A DNA stretch of 5,140 nucleotides, taken from positions 1 to 5,140 of the forward strand of contig CAMLNE010000294.1 in the NCBI GenBank assembly GCA_946481265.1. Direction: 5' to 3'. This DNA is from an uncultured Panacagrimonas sp. GTDB lineage: Bacteria > Pseudomonadota > Gammaproteobacteria > Nevskiales > Nevskiaceae. Made by a program: the position numbers and the translations under genes. The notes beneath the pieces are model-generated. The model was not told where the DNA came from and ran no database searches. It was given only the letters and a program-made list of their open reading frames with translations. Below, piece after piece: positions 1-5,140 of this stretch (the first letter of the stretch is position 1; the number at the start of each line of letters is the position of its first letter).

Positions 1-436
1 AGCGGCCGAGCAGGCGCACCGGCGTCGGCAGTGCCCGCGCGTGGTCGGCCACACCGCCCTGCTCGTCGAGGACCCGGGTGCTGACCAGGCCGACGCCCGT
101 GTCGCCCAAGGCCGCAGCCAGGTCCGGCAGCGGATTGCCGTGCAGGCGCAGGTCGGGGTCGACCGCCGCGACATATCTGCCTTGGGCCTGCCGGAAGGCG
201 GCATTGTGGTTGGCGCCGAAGCCCTTGGGCCGGGCATTGCGCAGGAGCCGGAGCCGCCCTGGCCAGTGCGCCTCGAGCCCTTCGGCCGGCTCCGCGATAT
301 TGAGGGTCAGGATCACCTCGACATGGGCCGGATCGAGCCGTGCGCGGAAGTCCTCCAACAGGCGCCGGACCTGGGCGATATGGCCGTGGCTGACCACGGA
401 CAGACTCCAATCGGGCGGCTCGGGAAAGACAGCCAT
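1..436 (-). CDS. Family 2 glycosyltransferase, N-terminal 145 residues (3' end beyond the window)
   Basis: The reading frame is open from the ATG at 436 to the left edge and is therefore incomplete at the C-terminus. Near the N-terminus it shows SVVSHGH (residues 13-19), the first beta strand and nucleotide-sugar loop typical of rhamnosyltransferase-like GT2 enzymes. GFGANHNAAF follows (72-81), matching the family's GFGxxxNxA signature. Next is a strand ending in VDPDL (92-96), in the place of the DXD-like metal and sugar-nucleotide motif. Such enzymes transfer a sugar from a nucleotide donor to a polysaccharide or lipopolysaccharide acceptor in the cytoplasm; the acceptor cannot be told here. 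An in-frame TAG lies about 130 bases upstream of the ATG. A GTG at 460 and a CTG further upstream are alternative starts, but the ATG puts SVVSHGH at the usual distance from the N-terminus. No strong Shine-Dalgarno precedes it. The gene is divergent from rpoH. Family assignment is firm, specificity unknown. Confidence 0.85.
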   Translation of the reverse strand, partial: MAVFPEPPDWSLSVVSHGHIAQVRRLLEDFRARLDPAHVEVILTLNIAEPAEGLEAHWPGRLRLLRNARPKGFGANHNAAFRQAQGRYVAAVDPDLRLHGNPLPDLAAALGDTGVGLVSTRVLDEQGGVADHARALPTPVRLLGR

Positions 437-463
437 GGCTTCGACGGGACTGAAGGGCACGCG

Positions 464-469
464 AGTATA
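464..469 (-). promoter_or_regulatory. Possible -10 element for the glycosyltransferase
   Basis: On the minus strand this hexamer reads TATACT, five of six matches to the sigma-70 -10 consensus. It would place a transcript start near 457, about 20 bases upstream of the ATG at 436 and past the alternative GTG at 460. No recognisable -35 box lies 15-19 bases further upstream, so this rests on one hexamer only. Confidence 0.25.
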
Positions 470-597
470 GAGGGGGGTCGGCGCTTCGACGGCGACCGTT
501 CCGAGGCCGTCCCGGGGGCCCTGGAAGCCTTTCGGGAAGGGGATCGATCGCGCACCCAGAGCCCCCTAGTGGCACCGGAATTGCTCTGATCCGGAAC

Positions 598-625
598 GGA
601 ACTTTACCTGTTTTTAGCACTCAAA
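598..625 (+). promoter_or_regulatory. Sigma-E (RpoE/ECF) type promoter of rpoH
   Basis: GGAACTT at 598-604 and TCAAA at 621-625 are separated by exactly 16 bases. This matches the E. coli sigma-E consensus (GGAACTT, 16-17 base spacer, TCAAA) at every position. Transcription would begin around 631-633, giving a leader of about 42 bases before the rpoH ATG at 674. A sigma-E promoter (P3) drives E. coli rpoH under envelope stress and extreme heat, so both sequence and position fit. The spacer also contains a T-rich run (611-615). The match is seen directly; use by the organism's RpoE is inference from the consensus. Confidence 0.85.
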
Positions 626-634
626 CCGCGCGAC

Positions 635-643
635 TGCTAATAT
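635..643 (+). promoter_or_regulatory. Possible extended -10 (housekeeping) promoter of rpoH
   Basis: TGCTAATAT has the TG of an extended -10 followed, after one base, by TAATAT (four of six matches to TATAAT). There is no credible -35 box upstream. If used, transcription would start near 650, just ahead of the ribosome binding site. It would supply basal, sigma-70 driven rpoH expression alongside the sigma-E type promoter, as several rpoH genes have. This is weak evidence. Confidence 0.25.
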
Positions 644-662
644 CCATTTTGTTGTCTGATCC

Positions 663-667
663 GGGAG
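663..667 (+). promoter_or_regulatory. Ribosome binding site of rpoH
   Basis: GGGAG lies six bases before the ATG at 674. It decides the start in favour of that ATG over the in-frame Met18 codon. It sits inside the second copy of a short direct repeat (652-664) shared with the sequence just upstream of the sigma-E type promoter. Confidence 0.7.
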
Positions 668-673
668 ACCTCA

Positions 674-1543
<870 letters not shown>

Positions 1544-1555
1544 GCGAAAGTCCCC

Positions 1556-1601
1556 ACCACAACGAACAAGCCCCGCCAGAGCGGGGCTTGTTCGTTGTGG
1601 T
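1556..1601. terminator. Bidirectional intrinsic terminator between convergent rpoH and the response regulator
   Basis: A perfect 21-bp inverted repeat (1556-1576 pairing with 1581-1601) closes on the 4-base loop CAGA. Its core is GCCCCGC/GCGGGGC. On either strand the core is followed by TTGTTCGTTGT, which serves as the U-rich tail while also extending the stem. The hairpin begins 12 bases after the rpoH stop and ends 25 bases after the regulator's stop on the other strand, so it can end both convergent transcripts. There is no long uninterrupted T run. Confidence 0.85.
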
Positions 1602-1626
1602 CGCCGCCCTTTTCGGCCGCGCCTGG

Positions 1627-2268
1627 CTAGCCGTGCCCGCGAAACGCGAGCACCACCTGCATCAGCTCCGCGAAGCTGGCCACACCCATCTTGCGCATCA
1701 GCCGCGCGCGGTGGGCCTCGACCGTCTTGTAGCTGATTCCCAGCGCACGCCCGATCACCTTGTTGCTCTGGCCCTCGATGACGAGGTCAAGGATCTCGCG
1801 CTCGCGGCCACTGAGCCCGTCGATGCGCGTCGCAGTGTCACCCTGCTGGCGTCGCAGGCTGCGATTGCGGATGTCGAAATCCAGCGCGTTGCGCACCCGC
1901 TCCAGGAACTGCTGGTTGTTGTAGGGCTTCTGCAGGAAATCGAAGGCGCCGCCCTTCATGGTGTGCACGGCCAGCGGCACGTCGCCATGACCGGACAGGA
2001 AGATGATCGGCATGCCGAAGTGCTTCTCATGCAGACGGTCCATCAGTTCCGGACCGGACAGGCCGGGCATGCGCACGTCGAGCACCAGGCAGCCCGGTCG
2101 GTCGGTCTGCACCTTGGCCAGGAAGGCCTCCGCCGACTCGAACGTCTCGACCCGCAGACGGATCGACTCGAGCAGCCATTGCAGCGAGCTGCGCACCGAG
2201 GTCTCGTCGTCGACCACGAACACGGTCGGTTCCTCTTCGCGCCGTGGCGCGCTCCTGTCCTGGATCAT
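1627..2268 (-). CDS. FixJ-type response regulator (receiver plus LuxR-type helix-turn-helix)
   Basis: This is a cytoplasmic transcription factor of 213 residues, the usual length for the FixJ/TodT/TtrR group. The receiver domain spans about 14-130. Its acidic pair is Asp20-Asp21, the phospho-accepting residue is Asp64 (in CLVLDVRMPG), the switch Ser is Ser92 (FLSGHGD) and the conserved Lys is Lys114 (FLQKPY). All catalytic positions are present. A linker leads to a C-terminal LuxR/GerE DNA-binding domain (about 147-210) with LSGREREILDLV and the recognition helix ISYKTVEAHRARLMRKM. The ATG at 2268 directly abuts the TGA of the histidine kinase gene (zero spacing), with GAGAGG at 2273-2278 as ribosome binding site. 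The two are thus co-transcribed, probably translationally coupled, and almost certainly partners. Phosphorylation by that kinase should promote dimerisation and promoter binding. Target genes are not evident in the window. Confidence 0.95.
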   Translation of the reverse strand: MIQDRSAPRREEEPTVFVVDDETSVRSSLQWLLESIRLRVETFESAEAFLAKVQTDRPGCLVLDVRMPGLSGPELMDRLHEKHFGMPIIFLSGHGDVPLAVHTMKGGAFDFLQKPYNNQQFLERVRNALDFDIRNRSLRRQQGDTATRIDGLSGREREILDLVIEGQSNKVIGRALGISYKTVEAHRARLMRKMGVASFAELMQVVLAFRGHG

Positions 2269-3936
2269 TCAGCCTCTCGGTGGGGGTGATTTTTCGCGGA
2301 TCGGCAGGTTGAAGGCGAATGCCGCGCCGCCGTGGACATTGCGCGTGACGGTCAGCCGTCCACCGTGCGATTCCACGATCGAGCGACACACCGCCAGCCC
2401 CAGGCCCATGCCGTTGGTCTTGGTGGTGAAGAAGGGATTGAATATCTGCGTCAACCGGGTCTTGGTCACGCCCGGACCGCGGTCGGAAACCTCGACCTCC
2501 ACCATGTCGGCGCGCCGCGCGGTGGAGATGTCGATGATGCGCTGTTCCGGCGGCATCTCCGACATCGCCTCGAACGCATTCTTGATCAGGTTGATCATCA
2601 CCTGCTTGATCTCGAGCGGATCGACCCATACCGGGGGCAGCTCCGGCGCGAGATCGAGCTTGAGCGTGGTGCGCGACTCGCGCCGCTCGAATTCAAGGAA
2701 GGACAGCATCTGCTCGATCAGCGAGTTGATCGGCACCAGCACCGACTCCGGGTCGTGCTTGCGGACGAACTGCCGGACATGGCGCACGATCCCACCGGCC
2801 TGCTCGGCGTGATAGATGGCCTGCGAGATCGCCGAATCGAACAGCTCGCGGTCGTAGTCGCCGCCGACCAGGCGCAGCTGGCAGCCGTGCAGGTAGTTGA
2901 GCGTGGCGGCCAGTGGCTGGCCCAGTTCATGTGCAAGCGCGGCGGCCATTTCGCCCATGGTGTTGAGTCGCGACACGCGCGCCAGCTCGGCCTGCTGCGT
3001 GCGGTCGCGCTCCTCGAAACGCTTGCGCTCGGTGATTTCGGTATACGCGACCATCGCGCCGTAGCCCTTGACCGGAATCGGCGCGGCAGTGACCTGGAAC
3101 CAGCGCACGCGGCCGTTGCCGTAGCGCACACCCAGCTCGACATCCGACACCACGCGCTGCTCGCGGATCGCGCGCGTGCTCGGCAGCGCATCGTGCCGCA
3201 TCGGCATCCCGTCCGCGTGAATCAGCGCAGCGTTCATCGAGCTCAGTTCCAGCTCGCTGGTGAAGCGCGCAACGGTGCTCAGCGAACTGATCCGCGCGAG
3301 CTTGCGGTTGATCTCGATGACCTTGCCCTGCTCGTCGGTGATCGAGATGCCGATCGGAAAGCTCTCGAACAGGGCGCGGTATTTTTCCTGGCTCGCGCGC
3401 AGATCCTCCTCGGTCTGGCGGCGGATGCCCATTTCCTCGCGCAGCGCGTCGTAGGCGCGCCGCAGATCGGCGGTGCGTTCGTGCACCCGGCTCTCGAGGC
3501 GCTCGTTGGCACGCTGCAGGGCTTCCTCGGCACGCTTGCGTTCGGAGATGTCCTGGAAGATCCAGATGCCGTCGCGGCTCGGATGGTCGTGATCCAGTGG
3601 CCGGCCCGATACCTGGCACCAGAACAGTTCGCCGTCGCTGCGGCGCATCATGCGCTGGTCGGTATAGGTGTCGTGCGTCTCCAGATGACCGTAGCCGGCG
3701 CGACCGATGCGATCGTATTCCTCGCGCGACGGGTAGAGGACCAGGACGTCGCGGTTGTGGAGCGTGCCCGGCGCGTAGCCGAAGATCTCCTCGAAGCGGG
3801 TATTGCAGCGCACGATCACCCGCTCGCGCGTATAGCAGACACCGACGAAGACGTTGTCGAAGATGACCTGGAGTTCAGCGAGGGCCTCTCGCAGTGCGCG
3901 AGCCGTGGATGGCCCCTGCTCGCGTGAGGTCGTCAT
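2269..3936 (-). CDS. Soluble double-PAS sensor histidine kinase, FixL-like
   Basis: The product has 555 residues and no signal peptide or membrane segment, so it should sense a cytoplasmic or diffusible cue. A first PAS domain (about 20-130, closed by the PAC motif GIWIFQDISERKRAEE) leads into a charged coiled-coil linker (about 131-183). A second PAS domain follows (about 184-305, ending in VAYTEITERKRFEE). The dimerisation and phosphotransfer domain carries His336 in AHELGQPLAATLNYL, the FixL/TodS-type H box. The ATPase domain shows all boxes: N (Asn453 in NLIKNAFEAM), G1 (DRGPGV, 485-490), F (FNPFFTTK, 499-506) and G2 (GMGLGL, 509-514). The kinase should therefore be active. Neither PAS domain shows a heme, flavin or other cofactor motif I can name; the first contains Cys34, Cys44 and Cys107. 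GGAG at 3944-3947, seven bases before the ATG, supports this start. The response regulator gene follows without a gap. Role as its kinase is firm; the signal is unknown. Confidence 0.93.
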   Translation of the reverse strand: MTTSREQGPSTARALREALAELQVIFDNVFVGVCYTRERVIVRCNTRFEEIFGYAPGTLHNRDVLVLYPSREEYDRIGRAGYGHLETHDTYTDQRMMRRSDGELFWCQVSGRPLDHDHPSRDGIWIFQDISERKRAEEALQRANERLESRVHERTADLRRAYDALREEMGIRRQTEEDLRASQEKYRALFESFPIGISITDEQGKVIEINRKLARISSLSTVARFTSELELSSMNAALIHADGMPMRHDALPSTRAIREQRVVSDVELGVRYGNGRVRWFQVTAAPIPVKGYGAMVAYTEITERKRFEERDRTQQAELARVSRLNTMGEMAAALAHELGQPLAATLNYLHGCQLRLVGGDYDRELFDSAISQAIYHAEQAGGIVRHVRQFVRKHDPESVLVPINSLIEQMLSFLEFERRESRTTLKLDLAPELPPVWVDPLEIKQVMINLIKNAFEAMSEMPPEQRIIDISTARRADMVEVEVSDRGPGVTKTRLTQIFNPFFTTKTNGMGLGLAVCRSIVESHGGRLTVTRNVHGGAAFAFNLPIREKSPPPRG

Positions 3937-4015
3937 GCGAGTGCTCCATCGCCGTGCAGTGATGTTGCGCGCCTGCTTGCGCTCACGCCCCCTCCTCGAC
4001 CGCGGGTCATGTGTG

Positions 4016-4030
4016 GCGGGTATGTCCCGC
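4016..4030. promoter_or_regulatory. Small palindrome, possible operator for the kinase gene
   Basis: GCGGG and CCCGC flank the 5-base centre TATGT, giving a perfect 5-bp dyad about 80 bases upstream of the kinase start. It could be a protein binding site or a short hairpin in the leader. Palindromes this short are common by chance in G+C-rich DNA, so this is only a candidate. Confidence 0.25.
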
Positions 4031-4084
4031 TCTCGAATGGACCCGGATTGTCGCGCATTAGCACCCCGGGGCCCAGCGTGGCAT

Positions 4085-4102
4085 GGGGGGGCCTTGGGGG
4101 GG
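4085..4102 (+). repeat. Twin G7 runs, potential G-quadruplex
   Basis: Two runs of seven G are separated only by CCTT. Each run can be split into two GGG tracts around a single-G loop. The site therefore satisfies a four-tract G-quadruplex pattern with loops of 1, 4 and 1 bases. The G-rich strand is the template strand for transcription toward the kinase gene. Folding is inferred from the pattern alone. The runs are also likely slippage sites. Confidence 0.6.
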
Positions 4103-4138
4103 CTCCAGCAGGCGCAGCCGGGCCTTCGGAGCGCTTTG

Positions 4139-4193
4139 CTGTCGCTGTCCTGTCGCTGTCCTGTCGCTGTCCTGTCGTTCTTCTGCCGTTGCC
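4139..4193. repeat. 11-bp tandem repeat, three perfect and two decayed copies
   Basis: CTGTCGCTGTC occurs three times head to tail (4139-4149, 4150-4160, 4161-4171). Two diverged units in the same register follow: CTGTCGTTCTT (4172-4182) and CTGCCGTTGCC (4183-4193). Each perfect unit itself contains two CTGTC pentamers separated by G, so CTGTC appears seven times at alternating 6- and 5-base steps. The 11-bp period is close to one turn of the helix, which would put all units on one face. It lies 203 bases upstream of the kinase start. It may be a regulatory binding array or merely a slippage-generated minisatellite. Confidence 0.85.
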
Positions 4194-4230
4194 CGCCGCA
4201 GCTCCAGGAGCAGCGCCCCGGGACGGCGAG

Positions 4231-4251
4231 GCGGACCCGATCGGGGACCGC
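4231..4251. other. Imperfect hairpin just downstream of the phosphogluconolactonase homologue
   Basis: The 10-bp palindrome CCCGATCGGG (4236-4245) is flanked by GCGG (4231-4234) and CCGC (4248-4251), which can pair around a small A/GA internal loop. On the minus strand it begins 22 bases after the stop codon of the lactonase homologue, a fitting place for a terminator. However, no T-rich tail follows, so termination function is doubtful. Confidence 0.35.
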
Positions 4252-4273
4252 GGCATCGGACGGCCAGTGCTGC

Positions 4274-4981
4274 TCAGGCCGCCGACTCGTCCTCGATCAG
4301 GAACACCTCAACCGGCGTGCGGTTCTGCGCCAGCAGCGCGCGCAGCGGCGAGCGCGCACCGGCCTGCAACGCGGCGGCATAGCCCGCTTCGGCGTCCTCG
4401 CCGGCGGCGAAAAGATAGATCCGGGAAGCGTCGAGCAGCGAGCGCAGGGTCAGCGTGATGCGTTCGAATGTCTCGTCGGGCGCACGTGCCGGTGCGGCCG
4501 GTACCGCCCAGTTCGGATTGAGCATGGCCTCGAGCGCCGGCATGCCGGGAAACAGGGCTGCGACCTGCCCCTCCGCGCCCGGTTCCAGCACCACCGCGTC
4601 GAAGGGCCGTGGCAGGAGCAACAGGCGCTCGGCGACCTGCGGCGCCGCCATGATCGGCGTGGAATCCGGCGTCCACAGTCCCACCAGGCGTGCATCGAGC
4701 GCCGCGTCCTGCATCAGCTGTCGACGCAGCAGGTGCTCGCCGCTGTGCGCCGATCCCGGCGCCACCCAGGCCTCGTCGGTGAGCGTGATCTGCACGCGCG
4801 ACCAGTCCAGCGCCTGCGCGCGCAGGGCCTCGCAGAATCCGGCCAGGCCCGGGCGCGGGCTGATGGCCAGTGACGCCGCACCCCGGCGCAGGATGCCGGT
4901 CCGCAGGTCCGCCGCCACGGCCTGCGCCAGCGCCGCGCCGGCCTCCTGCGCGGATTCGAAACGATGCTCCTCGATGCTCAT
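4274..4981 (-). CDS. pgl: 6-phosphogluconolactonase homologue with degenerate active site
   Basis: The 235-residue length and pattern match 6-phosphogluconolactonase (Pgl/DevB), which hydrolyses 6-phosphogluconolactone in the pentose phosphate and Entner-Doudoroff pathways. Family landmarks are DWSRVQITLTDE (59-70), the LLRRQL helix (84-89), FDAVVLEPGAEGQVAALFPG (127-146) and ERITLT (173-178). Yet key residues differ from the canonical enzyme. The phosphate-binding SGGxSP loop is SPRPGL (41-46). DERWVP is DEAWVA, replacing Arg by Ala71. DSN is HSG (79-81). GMGxDGH is EPGAEGQ (133-139), replacing Asp by Glu137 and the catalytic His by Gln139. The late Lys after the Gly of the C-terminal loop is Ala197. 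The fold is probably kept but normal catalysis is doubtful. The start overlaps the upstream gene's stop (ATGA, 4978-4981), suggesting translational coupling; GGAG at 4995-4998 lies 13 bases upstream. Family membership is firm and enzymatic activity is in question. Confidence 0.8.
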   Translation of the reverse strand: MSIEEHRFESAQEAGAALAQAVAADLRTGILRRGAASLAISPRPGLAGFCEALRAQALDWSRVQITLTDEAWVAPGSAHSGEHLLRRQLMQDAALDARLVGLWTPDSTPIMAAPQVAERLLLLPRPFDAVVLEPGAEGQVAALFPGMPALEAMLNPNWAVPAAPARAPDETFERITLTLRSLLDASRIYLFAAGEDAEAGYAAALQAGARSPLRALLAQNRTPVEVFLIEDESAA

Positions 4982-5140
4982 TGTTGCTTTGCGGCTCCTG
5001 TTGCCGCCGCGACCGGCAGCTCGATATAGCTGCCCGGGTACCAGCGGATCTCCAGCGGTGATTTTCCCGCACGGCGCAGCGACTCGGCATTCACGTCATC
5101 GCCCAGGCCATAGTTGATCTGGCGGTCGGCGCGCTGGTTG
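4978..5140 (-). CDS. Unrecognised protein, C-terminal 53 residues (5' end beyond the window)
   Basis: An open frame enters from the right edge and ends at the TGA (4978-4980), whose TG lies inside the ATG of the phosphogluconolactonase homologue. The visible end is hydrophilic: an acidic and basic stretch (INYGLGDDVNAESLRRAG), then LEIRWYPGSYIELP, then a short Ala-rich tail ending AAKQQ. It contains no membrane segment or motif I can assign. It does not resemble the C-termini of the usual neighbours of pgl (glucose-6-phosphate dehydrogenase, phosphogluconate dehydratase, glucokinase) as I know them. Coding status is supported by the 4-base overlap with the next gene, the unbroken frame and the unforced amino-acid composition, but no function can be offered. 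Confidence 0.65.
   Translation of the reverse strand, partial: NQRADRQINYGLGDDVNAESLRRAGKSPLEIRWYPGSYIELPVAAATGAAKQQ

Larger units (their letters stand above)
3937..4273. other. Gene-free spacer rich in low-complexity DNA, upstream of the kinase gene
   Basis: This 337-base stretch lies between the phosphogluconolactonase homologue and the kinase, both on the minus strand. I see no convincing gene in it. From right to left (the direction of transcription) it holds an imperfect hairpin (4231-4251), an 11-bp tandem repeat (4139-4193), two G7 runs (4085-4102) and a small palindrome (4016-4030). On the minus strand, GACAAT and TGCTAATGC near 4044-4063 are the only -10-like sequences, and neither has a -35 box at proper spacing. 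The kinase promoter is probably here but cannot be pinpointed. Confidence 0.6.

Noticed and set aside
41..589. A 182-codon plus-strand open frame at the left edge.
   Set aside because: The minus strand here encodes clear glycosyltransferase motifs (SVVSHGH, GFGANHNAAF). The plus-strand product has no recognisable motif and runs into the rpoH upstream region.
1588..2289. A 233-codon plus-strand open frame antisense to the response regulator.
   Set aside because: It begins inside the terminator hairpin and mirrors the regulator gene, whose catalytic residues are all intact on the minus strand.
2332..3927. A 531-codon plus-strand open frame antisense to the histidine kinase.
   Set aside because: It mirrors the kinase codons in G+C-rich DNA, where the reverse frame rarely meets stops. 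The product is rich in His, Arg, Ala and Asp with no recognisable domain, while the opposite strand encodes a complete kinase.
3965..3982. TTGCGC repeated 12 bases apart upstream of the kinase start.
   Set aside because: A six-base repeat in G+C-rich DNA is expected by chance, and no further copies in register support an operator.
4079..4096. TGGCATG followed by TTG, resembling a sigma-54 promoter on the plus strand.
   Set aside because: The required GC doublet at the -12 position is missing at correct spacing, and the site points away from any plus-strand gene.
3933..4256. A 107-codon minus-strand open frame across the spacer whose TGA overlaps the kinase ATG as ATGA.
   Set aside because: The translation is low-complexity (Ala, Gly, Pro, Arg), passes through the tandem repeat and the homopolymer runs, and shows no domain. 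The ATGA overlap looks like a translational-coupling signal but is easily met by chance. The kinase has its own ribosome binding site. Ribosome profiling would settle it.
3854..4873. A 339-codon plus-strand open frame running from the kinase start, through the spacer, into the lactonase homologue.
   Set aside because: It crosses two genes of the other strand and a repeat-rich spacer, is Arg-, Ser- and Cys-rich, and has no family resemblance. It is best explained as a shadow of G+C bias.
4978..5140. The idea that the right-edge gene is glucose-6-phosphate dehydrogenase (zwf), the common partner of pgl.
   Set aside because: The visible C-terminal sequence lacks features of the Zwf C-terminus as I know it, so the assignment would rest on context only.

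Overview
The window is G+C-rich bacterial chromosome, roughly two-thirds G+C by eye. It most likely comes from a gammaproteobacterium. The RpoH sigma factor is close to the E. coli protein along its length, and its opening (SLDSYIHSVSRIPVL) recalls Xanthomonadales-type RpoH. That placement is inference from recalled family sequences, not from a search. No mobile elements, CRISPR arrays, tRNA or rRNA genes are visible.

Layout. Positions 1-436 (minus strand) hold the N-terminal part of a family 2 glycosyltransferase that runs off the left edge. A divergent spacer (437-673) carries a near-perfect extracytoplasmic sigma-E type promoter, GGAACTT-N16-TCAAA, reading into rpoH (674-1543, plus strand), the heat-shock sigma factor. 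A strong bidirectional hairpin terminator (1556-1601) separates rpoH from a convergent two-component pair on the minus strand: a soluble double-PAS FixL-type histidine kinase (2269-3936), directly followed with no spacing by a FixJ-type response regulator (1627-2268). A 337-base gene-free stretch (3937-4273) upstream of the kinase is unusually rich in low-complexity DNA: an 11-bp tandem repeat, twin G7 runs and two small dyads. To its right on the same strand are a 6-phosphogluconolactonase homologue (4274-4981) and, overlapping it by ATGA, the last 53 codons of an unrecognised gene cut by the right edge.

How the parts relate. The sigma-E type promoter in front of rpoH implies that envelope stress feeds into the cytoplasmic heat-shock regulon, as at the E. 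coli rpoH P3 promoter. The kinase and regulator form one transcription unit and should act as a pair, but their stimulus and targets are not visible here. The phosphogluconolactonase homologue has the right fold-level motifs but has lost several residues that are nearly invariant in the enzyme (the SGG loop, the Arg of DER, the His of DGH and a late Lys). It may therefore be a pseudoenzyme or have changed function. This is the most unusual thing in the window. No clearly new multi-gene system is apparent.
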